A DNA stretch of 64,000 nucleotides from Bog-473 sp963782415 (GCA_963782415.1 CAWAJT010000007.1:124001-188000); one strand, 5' to 3'; numbered from the stretch's first letter, positions 52,490 to 62,107 are shown. The notes: generated from the sequence alone by a model not told the origin. Made by a program: numbers and translations.

Positions 52490-53350
52490 TCAGCTCGGTC
52501 TGCGAATACGGAGTCTGTTATCCGAGAGTGCCACGCTGAATCGGCCCCAGGGAGACGCCTCGTCCAGCAGGGACCGCAGATCCTCCACGAAGTCATCGAC
52601 CTGATCTCCGAAGAGATGGGGTGCTGTTGATGAGGTTGAGAGGACCCAGGCCACAATGTCGTCGGAAGAACGATTCAGAACCCGATCGTCCGGTACGACG
52701 ACGATTTCCTCGGCGTCGAACCCAGCTGCTTGGAACACTTCGTCCTCCCTGTCGGGGGAGGTGTTCCTGAAGCCCTGGCCGGCACGGCGATCTGGCCCGA
52801 GCCAGCGACGTCGCAGTTCGTCGATCGCGTCCTCGGGTACCGCCGGATAGGGCCCGGGAGCCGGCGACGTGCCGGGCGGACTGGTGTGCCACAGGTCGAC
52901 TTGAACCACGGCACCATTGTCGTCGAGCATCCCGCGAACGGCAGCCGCCACTCGAGGACGGTCCATCCAATGGAACGATTGGCCGAAGCTGATCACTCGG
53001 AATATTCCGAGGGATCCGGGGAGATCCTCGGCTCGCATTCGAGTCCAGCTGGCATTCGTGACACCTTCGTCGGTCGCTGCTCGCTCGGCCTCGGCAATCA
53101 TCCCTGCATCAGGATCGAGTCCAACGACACTCTCGAAGGTATGGGCGAAGAGCAGAGCCACGGTTCCGGGTCCGCATCCGACGTCGAGGAGCCGGCCGTG
53201 GCCATCGAGACCCAGATGCTCTACGAGAGCAGCGGAGAGGGCGGGGGCATAGGGTCTGCGCCCCTGTCGGTAGAAACCGGCTGTCCCCTCGAACACCGTT
53301 TCATCCCAGTCCCAGTCCTCCCACCCGTGAGGCGTGTGTTGATCCACCAC
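52490..53350 (-). CDS. Class I SAM-dependent methyltransferase
   Basis: About 286 aa. FEGTAGFYRQGRRPYAPAL precedes motif I LLDVGCGPGTVALLFA, then VVGLDPDAGMIAEAER, and ISFGQSFHWMDRPRVAAAVR. The pattern is that of the methyltransferase family often annotated as type 11/12. The start is placed at GTG 53350 because the ATG at 53404 would overlap the upstream SGNH gene by 35 nt. Substrate unknown. Confidence 0.82.
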   Translation of the reverse strand: MVDQHTPHGWEDWDWDETVFEGTAGFYRQGRRPYAPALSAALVEHLGLDGHGRLLDVGCGPGTVALLFAHTFESVVGLDPDAGMIAEAERAATDEGVTNASWTRMRAEDLPGSLGIFRVISFGQSFHWMDRPRVAAAVRGMLDDNGAVVQVDLWHTSPPGTSPAPGPYPAVPEDAIDELRRRWLGPDRRAGQGFRNTSPDREDEVFQAAGFDAEEIVVVPDDRVLNRSSDDIVAWVLSTSSTAPHLFGDQVDDFVEDLRSLLDEASPWGRFSVALSDNRLRIRRPS

Positions 53351-53369
53351 GAACGCAGGGTCCTTCTCG

Positions 53370-54278
53370 TCAGGACCGCCGGAGGATCGCGTACCTGGCG
53401 GCAACGAGCTTCCCGATCAGGGTGTAACCCTTCGTGGTGGCGTGGATGTTTCCCTGTGCGCAGAACCAGGTCAGGCTGCAGACACGGGCCACTGCCACGG
53501 GAATGGCGCCGTAGGGATGGACGCGCACGGTCCGCGTGAGCGGCAGGTAGGCGCCGGTCGCCCTCGTCACGTCCACGAGGGTCCCGTCGGCGGCTGCGTA
53601 CGCCTTCATAAGTGCCGGATTGATCAGCGCCTTGAACGCGGTGACCGACAGATTGGCCAGTGAGATGGTGGAAGCGGATGCCGGTTGCTTGGGGTAGACG
53701 TAGCCACCGAGAACGACGTCGGGATAGGTCAGGCCGATCAGCGGGACGCGCGGCCCAGCGCCCGCGCGCAGAGCCTGCGCGAGATCCGTCACGTTCTTCG
53801 CGATCCCTGTGACAGCAGTACCCACGCAGGAAATCGGGTTGGCTTGCGTCGCGCATGACGTGACGTCGTTGCCGCCTATCGATACCGTAATGAGCCCGAT
53901 ATGCCCGCGGTGGGCGGCCAGGAATGCTTCAGCCGCCGCCTCTTGCGTCGTTGTCGGGTACAGCACGGCACCAGTCGTGTGGGGCAAGACATCCGGGCAT
54001 CCGATTGAGGACACGATCGACGTCGTCGTGGCCCCTCCGCACCCGAAGTTCACCAGCTTCAGACGCGTCGCCTTTGCCACGACTGCGGTGTAGCCCGGTG
54101 TTGCCCCCTTCCCCGGCTGGTACCCAACTGAGTACGAATCACCCAGCGACACGTAGAACGCGGGCGACCTGGTCTTCGCCAGTGCCGGCTGAGACAGCCC
54201 GAGGACACCGCTGACGATGCCGGCGAACATCACCAGCGCGCAGGTAGCTTTCAACCCGATTCGATTGCGGTGCGTCAT
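53370..54278 (-). CDS. Secreted SGNH/GDSL hydrolase
   Basis: 302 aa. Signal peptide CALVMFAGIVSGVLGLSQPALA. Block I YVSLGDSYSVGYQPG (Ser nucleophile), block II FGCGGATTT, block III SIGGNDVTSC (oxyanion Asn), block V IHATTKGYTLIG with the catalytic His. Resembles actinobacterial esterase/lipase (SEST-like) enzymes with several Cys pairs. Exported; acyl ester substrate unknown. Confidence 0.88.
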   Translation of the reverse strand: MTHRNRIGLKATCALVMFAGIVSGVLGLSQPALAKTRSPAFYVSLGDSYSVGYQPGKGATPGYTAVVAKATRLKLVNFGCGGATTTSIVSSIGCPDVLPHTTGAVLYPTTTQEAAAEAFLAAHRGHIGLITVSIGGNDVTSCATQANPISCVGTAVTGIAKNVTDLAQALRAGAGPRVPLIGLTYPDVVLGGYVYPKQPASASTISLANLSVTAFKALINPALMKAYAAADGTLVDVTRATGAYLPLTRTVRVHPYGAIPVAVARVCSLTWFCAQGNIHATTKGYTLIGKLVAARYAILRRS

Positions 54279-54336
54279 GACTCCTTCGTCACCCCCAGCC
54301 TTCATCTTCTCCACGGCTTGGAGCGGGTTCCGGTCG

Positions 54337-56178
54337 TCAGGTCCGTAACTCCAGGCCCGTGAACGTTCCGGCCTCCCGCCATTCTGCCAGCAACTGGAAG
54401 AATGGCATCGGGCCGCTGCCGTAGGAGTTGCTGAGGAAGCCGCCCACCCCCGGTTGTCCCTCGTTGTTGTAGTAACCCGGCGTGCACTGTTCCTGAAAGG
54501 AGCGGATGTCCCGGGCCGACTCGGCCAGCTGGACCAACCATTGGTCTTCACCGTCCAGAGTGGCCTCGATCGTGACGACGTCGTGGTCGATCGCATGGCG
54601 CAGGATGTGGCAAAGGTGCTCGCACGCCTCCTCCAGAAGGTGTGGGTAATTGACGGTGAAGCCGCCCTGGGTGTGTCCGAGCACGAACATATTGGGAAAT
54701 CCGTGGATGTGCATCCCGTGCACCGAGCGCATGCCGTTGCGCCAGTACTCGGACAGGGTGATCCCGCGCGCGCCTACGACGTCATATCCGGCCCGCCGGG
54801 TGTAGGCGGTCCCCACCTCGAACCCGGTCGCATAGACCAAGCAGTCGAGCGGGTATTCCCGTTCGCCGACGACGACGCCCGTTGAGGTGATGGCGTCGAC
54901 GCCACGCCCGTCAGTGTCGACGAGGGTGACCGTGGGTCGATTGAAGGACTGCAGGTATTCGTCGTGGAAGCACGGACGCTTGCAGAACTGGCGGTACCAC
55001 GGTTTGAGGGATTCGGCAGTCTTCGGGTCCGTGACGATGGCGTCCACTCGCGACCGGATCTGCTCCATCTTTTCGAAGTCCGCAAGCTCCAGAATGCTGG
55101 CAAGGTCCTGCCCCGCTTTCGGAGGTTGCGCGCGCAACCGCGTGACGAGCTTTCCGATGATGTCGGTCCAGCCGTCCATCACCAGGTCCTGCGCGGCGAA
55201 ACCCCCTGACGTCAGGAGCGTAAAGTTCTCCATCCTTTCTCGCTGCCATCCGGGCTGGAGCGTAGCCGCCCAGGAGGCATCGGTTGGACGGTTCGCTCGA
55301 ACATCGATGGAGGAAGGTGTGCGCTGGAACACGTAGAGTTCGCCGGCCGAGGCGGCGAGGTGGGGGACCACCTGGACCGCCGTGGCGCCGGTTCCGATGA
55401 TGCCGACGCGTTTGTCGGTGAGGCCCTGGAGCCCACCACTCGAATCACCTCCCGTGTACGAGTAGTCCCAACGACTGGTGTGGAAGGCCTTTCCGCCGAA
55501 CGTCTCGATACCGGGAATGCCGGGCAGCTTGGGCCGGTGGAGCGGACCGTTGCCCATCACCACGAACCGCGCCGATATGCGGTCACCTCGATTCGTGTGG
55601 ACGGTCCAACGGGAGCGCGCCACCTCCCACGCGATCCCCGTGACCTCCGTTGACAGGCAGGCGCGCTCGTAGAGGTTGAAATGCCGAGCTATGCGCCGGC
55701 AGTGCTCAAGTATTTCCGGGGCGCGTGCGTACTTCTCGTTGGGAACATAGGACGTCTCTTCCAGCAGCGGAAGGTAGACGTAGGACTCGACATCGCATTG
55801 CGCGCCCGGGTACCTGTTCCAGTACCAGGTGCCGCCGAAATCGCCCCCCTTCTCAATGATGCGAAAGTCGTCGATGCCTGCCTGCGCCAACCGAGCGCCC
55901 GTGATCAGTCCCGCGAAGCCACCGCCGATGACGATGACCGTGACGTCGTCGACGACGGGCGGACGGTCGACGGGCTCCGTATAGGGATCGAGGAGATAGT
56001 CAGCGAAGGATCCGGCCACCTCGACGTACTGGGTGTTCCCGTCGGTCCGGAGCCGCTTGTCGCGTTCCGCCCGATAGCGTTCACGAAGCGCGTCGGGGTC
56101 GAAGTCCTGCGCCGTCGTCGTCCTGTCGGCGTTTGTCACTCCTTCGAGCCCTTGCGGCCAGCGCACATCTGCTTTCAT
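54337..56178 (-). CDS. Flavin-dependent Baeyer-Villiger-type monooxygenase
   Basis: 613 aa, FAD- and NADPH-dependent. The FAD Rossmann motif is VIVIGGGFAGLITGARLA (about residue 80), the second dinucleotide motif GIIGTGATAVQVVPHLA. The type I BVMO fingerprint FxGxxxHxxxW is present in FGGKAFHTSRWDY. Similar in size and N-terminal extension to cyclohexanone/phenylacetone monooxygenase relatives. Would insert oxygen next to a ketone; the substrate could be a steroid or cyclic ketone but is not indicated. Monocistronic-looking; 58 nt upstream of the SGNH gene. Confidence 0.88.
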   Translation of the reverse strand: MKADVRWPQGLEGVTNADRTTTAQDFDPDALRERYRAERDKRLRTDGNTQYVEVAGSFADYLLDPYTEPVDRPPVVDDVTVIVIGGGFAGLITGARLAQAGIDDFRIIEKGGDFGGTWYWNRYPGAQCDVESYVYLPLLEETSYVPNEKYARAPEILEHCRRIARHFNLYERACLSTEVTGIAWEVARSRWTVHTNRGDRISARFVVMGNGPLHRPKLPGIPGIETFGGKAFHTSRWDYSYTGGDSSGGLQGLTDKRVGIIGTGATAVQVVPHLAASAGELYVFQRTPSSIDVRANRPTDASWAATLQPGWQRERMENFTLLTSGGFAAQDLVMDGWTDIIGKLVTRLRAQPPKAGQDLASILELADFEKMEQIRSRVDAIVTDPKTAESLKPWYRQFCKRPCFHDEYLQSFNRPTVTLVDTDGRGVDAITSTGVVVGEREYPLDCLVYATGFEVGTAYTRRAGYDVVGARGITLSEYWRNGMRSVHGMHIHGFPNMFVLGHTQGGFTVNYPHLLEEACEHLCHILRHAIDHDVVTIEATLDGEDQWLVQLAESARDIRSFQEQCTPGYYNNEGQPGVGGFLSNSYGSGPMPFFQLLAEWREAGTFTGLELRT

Positions 56179-56222
56179 CCCTATGTTGGCTTCGCCGTGG
56201 CAGCGTAGCCCCGCCGCCGCTC

Positions 56223-57719
56223 CTACCCGTTGGAAGCCTGGCCGTCCTCGTGACCGTGCCCGTGTCCGTGGTGCTCGAAGAGAGGCCCAGGGGACGTGCG
56301 CCCAGGGGCAGGAAGTGCAGTCGTCGTTGTGGTCACCGTGGCGCCGGTCGGTTGCAGGATGCTCACCACTGCTTGGTACTGGCGGTGAGAGATCCCACCG
56401 CCGTCGAGCAGCACCTGGGCGAGTGTCAGCGCCTGGTCGGCGGCGGAGAGGCGCGCTGGACCCGGCGCTTGCACCGCAGTCGCCTCCAAGACCGCGGCCA
56501 ACGCTCCGTCCCCGGGCAGTCCGCCCGTGGTGAGTGAGAGGGCGAGCGACCCAATTGCCTTGCTCTCCGCGTCGAACGCCGGCAAGGTCGTGCGCGTGAG
56601 GGCCTGTGTGTGTGGTGTCGATCTGTCGTGTCGGCCTGGCGGGACCGCAGCTCGCGTCGGTTGGCTTCCCGTTTGGAGGAGAAGAACGGCCGCACCGGCA
56701 ATTGCGAGCACGGCAACGACCGCGATGGCGGCAACGACGCTGCGCCGCCGCCGAGTGCCGGGGCGGACGCAGGTCGGGGTTCGGCTGGGCGAACCTGAGG
56801 GCGAGGGGGGTGCAGTCGAGGAGGCGGTGCGCTCCGACGTGGAACCGGCTCGGGCCGGCATGGTCGCGGTCCTCGCCGGTTCACCCACCAGGGGTGCCCG
56901 TACCCGCACCGCCGGAGCACTGGGCTCCCTGCCGCTTTGCAGTGCCTGCGACATTTCAGCGGCCGAGGTGAAGCGGTCGTGCGGGTCGGTTGCCATGGCG
57001 CGACGGGCGACATCTCGCAACGGTGGCGCAAGTTGCGCGAACGGTACTCGACCAGGACCGAGGCGCTGCCCGGTCGATGCCTCGACCATGACCGCGCCAA
57101 CTGCATAGAGATCTGATTGGACCGTGGCCGGACAGCCCGAGCGGCGTTCCGGTGCCAGATAGCCTGGCGTGCCGAGGACGAATCCGGTCACCGTCCTGTC
57201 GTCTGTCATCCACTCGGGGTCGTTCCCCTTGTCGAAGCTCTTGGCGATGCCGAAGTCGGTGATCTTGGTGTGCCCGTCCCCCTGGAGCAGAATGTTGCTG
57301 GGCTTGACATCTCGATGCAGGACGCCGAACCGGTGTGCGGCGGACAGTCCCGATAGTGTCTCAGCCATCACCAGGGCCACCCTGTTCGGGTGCAGCGGGC
57401 CGCGGGCCATGATCTCGTCGCGCAGTGTGCTCCCGGGCAGCCGCTCCATGACGAGGTAGGACGTCGCCTCCTCTTCGCCGAAGTCCAACACGGCGACGAT
57501 ATTGGGATGGATGAGGCGCGCCGCGATCAGGGCCTCCTGATGAAAGCGCTGTCGCATGCCGGCGATGGCCTGGGTCTCGGCCCGCAGGACCTTGAGGGCG
57601 ACGGGTCGCTCGAGTTGCTCGTCGAACGCATCGAAGACCCGCGCCATGCCGCCCTGCCCGAGCAGCCCCTCCACGCGGTAACGGCCGCCGACGAGGGTCG
57701 GGACGAAGCGCGTCTGCAC
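56223..57719 (-). CDS. PknB-type Ser/Thr protein kinase with His-rich tail
   Basis: About 498 aa from GTG 57719 (the frame is open to 57830). Kinase domain: LLGQGGMARVFDAFD (ATP loop), PVALKVLRAE (Lys), VLHRDVKPSNILL (catalytic loop), ITDFGIAKS (DFG) and LGTPGYLAPERRSG (APE). After a Pro/Ser/Thr linker comes one transmembrane helix (SVVAAIAVVAVLAIAGAAVLL) and an extracellular domain of about 130 residues without PASTA repeats. The C-terminus ends FEHHGHGHGHEDGQ, a potential metal-binding tail. Stop and start nearly abut MBL-fold gene neighbours. Confidence 0.9.
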   Translation of the reverse strand: MQTRFVPTLVGGRYRVEGLLGQGGMARVFDAFDEQLERPVALKVLRAETQAIAGMRQRFHQEALIAARLIHPNIVAVLDFGEEEATSYLVMERLPGSTLRDEIMARGPLHPNRVALVMAETLSGLSAAHRFGVLHRDVKPSNILLQGDGHTKITDFGIAKSFDKGNDPEWMTDDRTVTGFVLGTPGYLAPERRSGCPATVQSDLYAVGAVMVEASTGQRLGPGRVPFAQLAPPLRDVARRAMATDPHDRFTSAAEMSQALQSGREPSAPAVRVRAPLVGEPARTATMPARAGSTSERTASSTAPPSPSGSPSRTPTCVRPGTRRRRSVVAAIAVVAVLAIAGAAVLLLQTGSQPTRAAVPPGRHDRSTPHTQALTRTTLPAFDAESKAIGSLALSLTTGGLPGDGALAAVLEATAVQAPGPARLSAADQALTLAQVLLDGGGISHRQYQAVVSILQPTGATVTTTTTALPAPGRTSPGPLFEHHGHGHGHEDGQASNG

Positions 57720-57830
57720 AGGGTGTGCGTACCCGCCGAGAGGCCTGTGTATCCGTGGCCGGACTTCGGCCGGCTGTACTGGCCCGATGTTCGAGGGGCG
57801 CGGACCCCAACGGGGGTGGCCAAGCGGCAC

Positions 57831-58766
57831 TCAGCCGGCCAGCACCGCCATCTCACCCATGAGCGTCAGCGCATCGCTGGGGAGCGCGCTCCCGAACTCG
57901 CGGTAGAGGGCGTGGATGTTGGCCACCACGCGCTCGGCCTCGCTCCACCCCGCGTAGGGGCCCAGATCGATGTCTCGTGCCGCATCGAGTGGCGTCATGC
58001 CGGCGTCGAAGCGACGGCGAGCCTCCACGGTGAGGAGCTCGAAGTACTCCTTCAGGTCCCGCAAGGCGGATGGAGCTGCCACAGGGCCGTGGCCGGGAAT
58101 GACGGCCGCGGGTTGCAGTGCCAGCACTCGGTCACACGCGGCAATCCAGTGTGCCACCGGTCCGGCCCACACGATCGGGTGGCCCCCGTGGAAGAGGATG
58201 TCGCCGGTGAACACGATGTCGGCGTCCGGCAGGTGGACGACCGCGTCGCCCGCGGTGTGGGCCGGACCGACCTCAATGAGCGACACGGTGCGGTCGCCCA
58301 GCTGCACGTCGAGCTGCTCGTCGAACGTCCGGGTGGGCACCGCCAACGGCACGTCCTCGAATGAGAACGGCGAGAAGATCTTCTTGAGAAAGGTGCCGGC
58401 CGGCCCGAATGCGTCTGAAGATCGCAGCATCGCCGCCATGGCCGATGGAGGGAGCTGCAGCATCTCGTTGGCGCAACGGGTCGTCGCAATGATCTCGGCT
58501 TCGCCCAAGAGCGCATTGCCGTAGCAGTGGTCACCGTTGGCGTGCGTGTTCACCACCGTGGCGATGCGTGTGGCGGCGGGGGTCGCCGCCCGCATCACCT
58601 CGAGCATGTCGGCGGTGAGGCGCAGGTCGAACAGCGTGTCCACAAGCAGGGACGACCCGTCGTTCCCCGTGATCAGACCAGCGTTGGACCATCCCCATCC
58701 ACCATCGGGCTGGAGGTAGGCCCAGACCCCTTCGCCTACCTCGTGCAGCCCTTTGGTGTATGGCAT
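57831..58766 (-). CDS. Metallo-beta-lactamase-fold hydrolase
   Basis: 311 aa, soluble. Metal-binding motif NTHANGDHCYGN (HxNxDH, the first HxHxDH position changed to Asn), later ligands in GPAHTAGDAVVHLP, FTGDILFHGG and IPGHGPV. Resembles the quinoprotein-relay/SoxH-like MBL subgroup. Hydrolytic substrate unknown. It follows the repeat-bearing L,D-transpeptidase by 12 nt on the same strand. Confidence 0.82.
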   Translation of the reverse strand: MPYTKGLHEVGEGVWAYLQPDGGWGWSNAGLITGNDGSSLLVDTLFDLRLTADMLEVMRAATPAATRIATVVNTHANGDHCYGNALLGEAEIIATTRCANEMLQLPPSAMAAMLRSSDAFGPAGTFLKKIFSPFSFEDVPLAVPTRTFDEQLDVQLGDRTVSLIEVGPAHTAGDAVVHLPDADIVFTGDILFHGGHPIVWAGPVAHWIAACDRVLALQPAAVIPGHGPVAAPSALRDLKEYFELLTVEARRRFDAGMTPLDAARDIDLGPYAGWSEAERVVANIHALYREFGSALPSDALTLMGEMAVLAG

Positions 58767-58778
58767 CGGCTCGGCGCG

Positions 58779-60299
58779 TCAGTACACAAAGACCGAGGTC
58801 CCGATGGGATCGATGTTGGCCGCCCAGACCCAGTTGATCGCCTCGTTGCTGATGCGCGCACAGCCGTGGGACACCGGATAGGGCGGGACCGAAGTGTCCC
58901 CGTGCATGGCATACCCCTGGTAGAAGAAGCGCGGGCGCCACAGGGTGCCGAGCGAATCGGTGACCGTGCCGTCGACAGTACGGAAGGTGTGGAACGTGCC
59001 ACTCGGTGTGATCGCCACCGACGTGGTGCCGTCCTGGGTGTAGGTGTACCCGCCTCCCGTCGACGTGTTGAGCGTCCAGAGGAGGTGGTTGTTGTTCACC
59101 ACCATGATCAAGTCGTTGGCCAGGCTGATCTGGATCTGGTAGCCGGACTCGGGGCGTGGCTGCGGAACGATCCCGGCCGCGAGCGCGCTCCACGTGGCCG
59201 GCCCGACAACGCCGTCACGGGGGAGGTTGGCCGCCTTCTGCAGGGCCCACACGGCCTGCTGGGTGCTGTTGTCGAAGTTGCCGCTCGTGGTGTCGACCCA
59301 GTAGCCGAGTGCGTAGAGCTGGTTCTGGAGTGACACCACTGCGGGCCCGCTCGAATTGAGCTGAATCGTGGGGGGCAACGGCGGCGGGGTCGTCGGGAGC
59401 AGCCAGTAGCCCTGCCCAGATGGCGTGACCGCGATGGCGCGGATCGGGTTCGGATTTGATTGCCCGCCCATCGATCCGAGGAACGGAGCGGTCCCGAAGT
59501 TGAAGACGCCACCGTCCTTGGCGGCCAGCCAGTAGCCGCTCGAGGTCGCGGCCATGCCGACGATGGGAGCGTTCAGCTTGATGCCACCGGTGGAGCCGAA
59601 GAACGAGGCCGACCCGTAGCTGAAGATGCCGCCGTCGGAGGCGACCAGCCAGTATCCGTTTCCCCCGGGTCCGGTGGCCATGCCGACGACCGGCTGGTTG
59701 AGGTGGATCGAGCCCGTGGAGCCGTAGAACTCCGCGTCGCCGTAGCTGAAGATGCCGCCGTCGGAGGCGACCAGCCAGTATCCGCCGCCGTCGGGGGTGC
59801 CAGCCATGCCGACGATGGGCTGGTTGAGGTGGATCGATCCCGTCGAGCCGTAGAACTGCGCGTCGCCGTAGCTGAAGATGCCGCCGTCGGAGGCGACCAG
59901 CCAGTATCCGCCGCCGTCGGGTGTGGCGGCCATGCCGACGATCGGCTTGTTCAGCGGTAGCGCTCCGGCCGACCCGTAGAACTGCGCGTTCCCGTAGTTG
60001 AAGATGCCGCCGTCGGCGGCCACGATCCAGTACCCGCCGCCGTCATGGGTTGGCGCCATACCGACGGGCGGGGCGTTCAGGGTGAGTCCGCCGGCCGGTC
60101 CGAAATTGCCGGCGTCACCGAAGTTCACCGGTTGGGCGGAATTGTCGGGATAGGCGGCCGAGGCGACACCAGGGGTCACGGCGAGCAGCACCGGGACGAG
60201 GGTCATGCAGCCGACAAGAGCCGCCAGGAGCGAGCGACCCCGCCGCGGGCGGGTTGTGCTGCTGAGCGGTCGGGGGGATGGCGCGGTGTGGGCCGGCAT
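58779..60299 (-). CDS. L,D-transpeptidase with SDGGIF repeats and PG-binding domain
   Basis: 506 aa. Signal peptide LLAALVGCMTLVPVLLAV. Residues about 55-300 are six 42-residue repeats, each like GYWLVASDGGIFSYGDAQF then YGSTGSIHLNQPIVGMA. A peptidoglycan-binding domain 1 follows (VVSLQNQLYALGYWVDTTSG), then the YkuD catalytic domain with YAMHGDTSVPPYPVSHGCAR (His and nucleophilic Cys). It would build 3-3 crosslinks or anchor the repeat array on the wall. The same repeats are in the broken propeller protein at 34048. The coding DNA repeats at 126-bp spacing. Confidence 0.9.
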   Translation of the reverse strand: MPAHTAPSPRPLSSTTRPRRGRSLLAALVGCMTLVPVLLAVTPGVASAAYPDNSAQPVNFGDAGNFGPAGGLTLNAPPVGMAPTHDGGGYWIVAADGGIFNYGNAQFYGSAGALPLNKPIVGMAATPDGGGYWLVASDGGIFSYGDAQFYGSTGSIHLNQPIVGMAGTPDGGGYWLVASDGGIFSYGDAEFYGSTGSIHLNQPVVGMATGPGGNGYWLVASDGGIFSYGSASFFGSTGGIKLNAPIVGMAATSSGYWLAAKDGGVFNFGTAPFLGSMGGQSNPNPIRAIAVTPSGQGYWLLPTTPPPLPPTIQLNSSGPAVVSLQNQLYALGYWVDTTSGNFDNSTQQAVWALQKAANLPRDGVVGPATWSALAAGIVPQPRPESGYQIQISLANDLIMVVNNNHLLWTLNTSTGGGYTYTQDGTTSVAITPSGTFHTFRTVDGTVTDSLGTLWRPRFFYQGYAMHGDTSVPPYPVSHGCARISNEAINWVWAANIDPIGTSVFVY

Positions 60300-60503
60300 C
60301 AGGCTCCTTAGGGTCGGCTTCGGGCGTGTGCCAGCAGGTCGGGTTCTGTGGTGCGTTGGCGAACCCCGCCCTCAGGCATGGACCTGGTCGAACGTGAAGA
60401 TGTCGCTGAACTGTACATCCACCCCTGGCTGGTCACACGGCCGGTGGCGGCGCCTCAGCCCCGTCCCCATCGGCACGAACGGCCCGGGGGTCGCTCGTGC
60501 GGG

Positions 60504-60992
60504 TCAATCGGGGCGCTTCCAGCGAACGACATCCTCGAGGTCGCCCGATTCGACGTCGTAGACGAGTCCAGCGATGAGCTGCAGCTTGTCGAGATACGCC
60601 GTCCGGGCCACCAGGTCGACGTCCTCGCGCAGGGCGGCTGCGTGGTCGCCGATGGGGAGGAATCCCAGTTCGGCCCCGGTGAGTTCCCGCAGTTGCGCGT
60701 CGGTCACCCCCTCCAGCCCGCACTTGGTGTGCTGCATCACGACGGCGGTGTCCACGCCGAGTATCCCGCTCGAGAGGGCCAGGCTCCGCAGCACGTCTTC
60801 GGTGACGCGTCCCCCGGCGTTCCGGATGACGTGGGCCTCGCCGAGCTGGAGGCCCAGCACCGCGAACACGTCGATGCGGGCGTCCATGCAGGTCACGACG
60901 GCGAGGTGGCGCCCCGGTCGGGGATCGGCGACGTTGGCCCTTGCGGCCGCATACGCCTTGTTGGCGCTGAGGAGGTCGGCAATCTGGCTCAT
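60504..60992 (-). CDS. Beta-class carbonic anhydrase
   Basis: 162 aa. Zinc ligands Cys in VVTCMDARID with the Asp-Arg dyad, and His-x2-Cys in MQHTKCGLEG. Short form resembling mycobacterial Rv1284. Interconverts CO2 and bicarbonate in the cytosol. Close to a CoA-transferase gene (29 nt) but with no obvious functional link. ATG 60992 fits the family start. Confidence 0.9.
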   Translation of the reverse strand: MSQIADLLSANKAYAAARANVADPRPGRHLAVVTCMDARIDVFAVLGLQLGEAHVIRNAGGRVTEDVLRSLALSSGILGVDTAVVMQHTKCGLEGVTDAQLRELTGAELGFLPIGDHAAALREDVDLVARTAYLDKLQLIAGLVYDVESGDLEDVVRWKRPD

Positions 60993-61021
60993 GCCCTGGG
61001 GGACCGTAACAGCCCTCGGCG

Positions 61022-62089
61022 TCAGCCAGGAAGCCCGAAGCCCTCACCCCGGTGCTGGTCGAGGGTCGGGACCGGTGGCTCGTCGACCGCGAGCGGCAGC
61101 CGTATGGGAAAGCGCGGGAACGGTGCTGCTGCGAGCATCCCCTCTCGGTCGAGCACCGGTGCGACGGGGACCCCGGCGGCCATCAGGCGGGAGACGAGGG
61201 CGTCTCGGGGCTGAGCGGCGATGGCCTCGCTCACTGCGCGCTGCAGTTCGTCGCCGCGGGCGCAACGTGTCGGAAAGTCGATGGTCGCCAGCTCGTCGAG
61301 GCCGAGCTGGCTGCACAAGCTGGCCCAGAAATGCTGTTCGTTCATGATGCCCAATGCCACTTGTCCGCCGTCGGCCGTGGCAAAGAGTCCGTAGCCGGGT
61401 AGCGGCGGCGGAGGAGCGCCATCTGTACTCCCTTGGGTCTTGCCGTCCGGACCGCCGGCGCTCACGGGACCGGTCCACGTGGCCAGCACGTCGGTCATGG
61501 AGATATCGAGCGACGACCCTTCGCCACTCGTGACCCGGCCCAGCACGGCGGCGCAGATCCCGAACGCGGCGGTGAGCCCCGCCGCCAGGTCCGCCGTGGG
61601 GAGCGGTGGGGGACGGTTCGCTTTGCCGCCCTCGGGCGTCAATGCGCCCGCCCACGCGTGGTAGTTCACGTCGTGGCCGGGCAGGTCGGCGCGGAAGTCG
61701 TGCTGGCCGTAGCCGGAGATGGAGCAGTAGACGATGCCCGGGTTCAACGCGCGCACGCCGTGCTCGTCCAGGCCCAACCGGGCCAGCACGCCCGGCCGGA
61801 AGCCCTCGACGAGCACATCGGCCTGTGCGGCCAGCTCCAAGGCCCGGGACCGGTCCTGTGTGTTCTTGAGGTCGAGTTCGATGCTGCGCTTCCCCTGGTT
61901 GATGGCGCCGAAGAGGCCGGCGTACTGGCGCATCGGGTCGCCGCCGGGCGGCTCGACCTTGAGGACGTCGGCGCCCAGAGGGACGAGCAACGACGTGGCG
62001 TAGGGACCAGGGCGCCAGATACTCAGGTCGAGGATCCGCAGCCCGGAGAGGAATGCTGTGGCGCTGGACATCGGTCGAGAGTCTTGCAT
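61022..62089 (-). CDS. CaiB/BaiF-type (class III) CoA-transferase
   Basis: 355 aa from ATG 62089 (ATG 62071 possible). LRILDLSIWRPGPYATSLLVPLGADVLKVEPPGGDP is the family N-terminus, though its first part usually ends in a G-rich turn. NQGKRSIELDLK and DVLVEGFRPGVLARLGL are classical. The catalytic Asp lies in LPGHDVNYHAWAGAL. It moves CoA between carboxylates; acyl substrates unknown. Divergent from the gene at 62108 with 18 nt between starts. Confidence 0.9.
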   Translation of the reverse strand: MQDSRPMSSATAFLSGLRILDLSIWRPGPYATSLLVPLGADVLKVEPPGGDPMRQYAGLFGAINQGKRSIELDLKNTQDRSRALELAAQADVLVEGFRPGVLARLGLDEHGVRALNPGIVYCSISGYGQHDFRADLPGHDVNYHAWAGALTPEGGKANRPPPLPTADLAAGLTAAFGICAAVLGRVTSGEGSSLDISMTDVLATWTGPVSAGGPDGKTQGSTDGAPPPPLPGYGLFATADGGQVALGIMNEQHFWASLCSQLGLDELATIDFPTRCARGDELQRAVSEAIAAQPRDALVSRLMAAGVPVAPVLDREGMLAAAPFPRFPIRLPLAVDEPPVPTLDQHRGEGFGLPG

Positions 62090-62107
62090 TGGGCGTAGCC
62101 TCGCAGC

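Noticed and set aside
59620..59960. CRISPR-like regularly spaced repeats
   Set aside because: The 126-bp periodicity comes from in-frame 42-residue protein repeats, not short palindromic repeats with unique spacers.
60378..60503. Short minus-strand frame ending VQFSDIFTFDQVHA downstream of the carbonic anhydrase
   Set aside because: Reads like a protein tail but is only about 32 codons with no start signal or known family; left as unassigned intergenic sequence.
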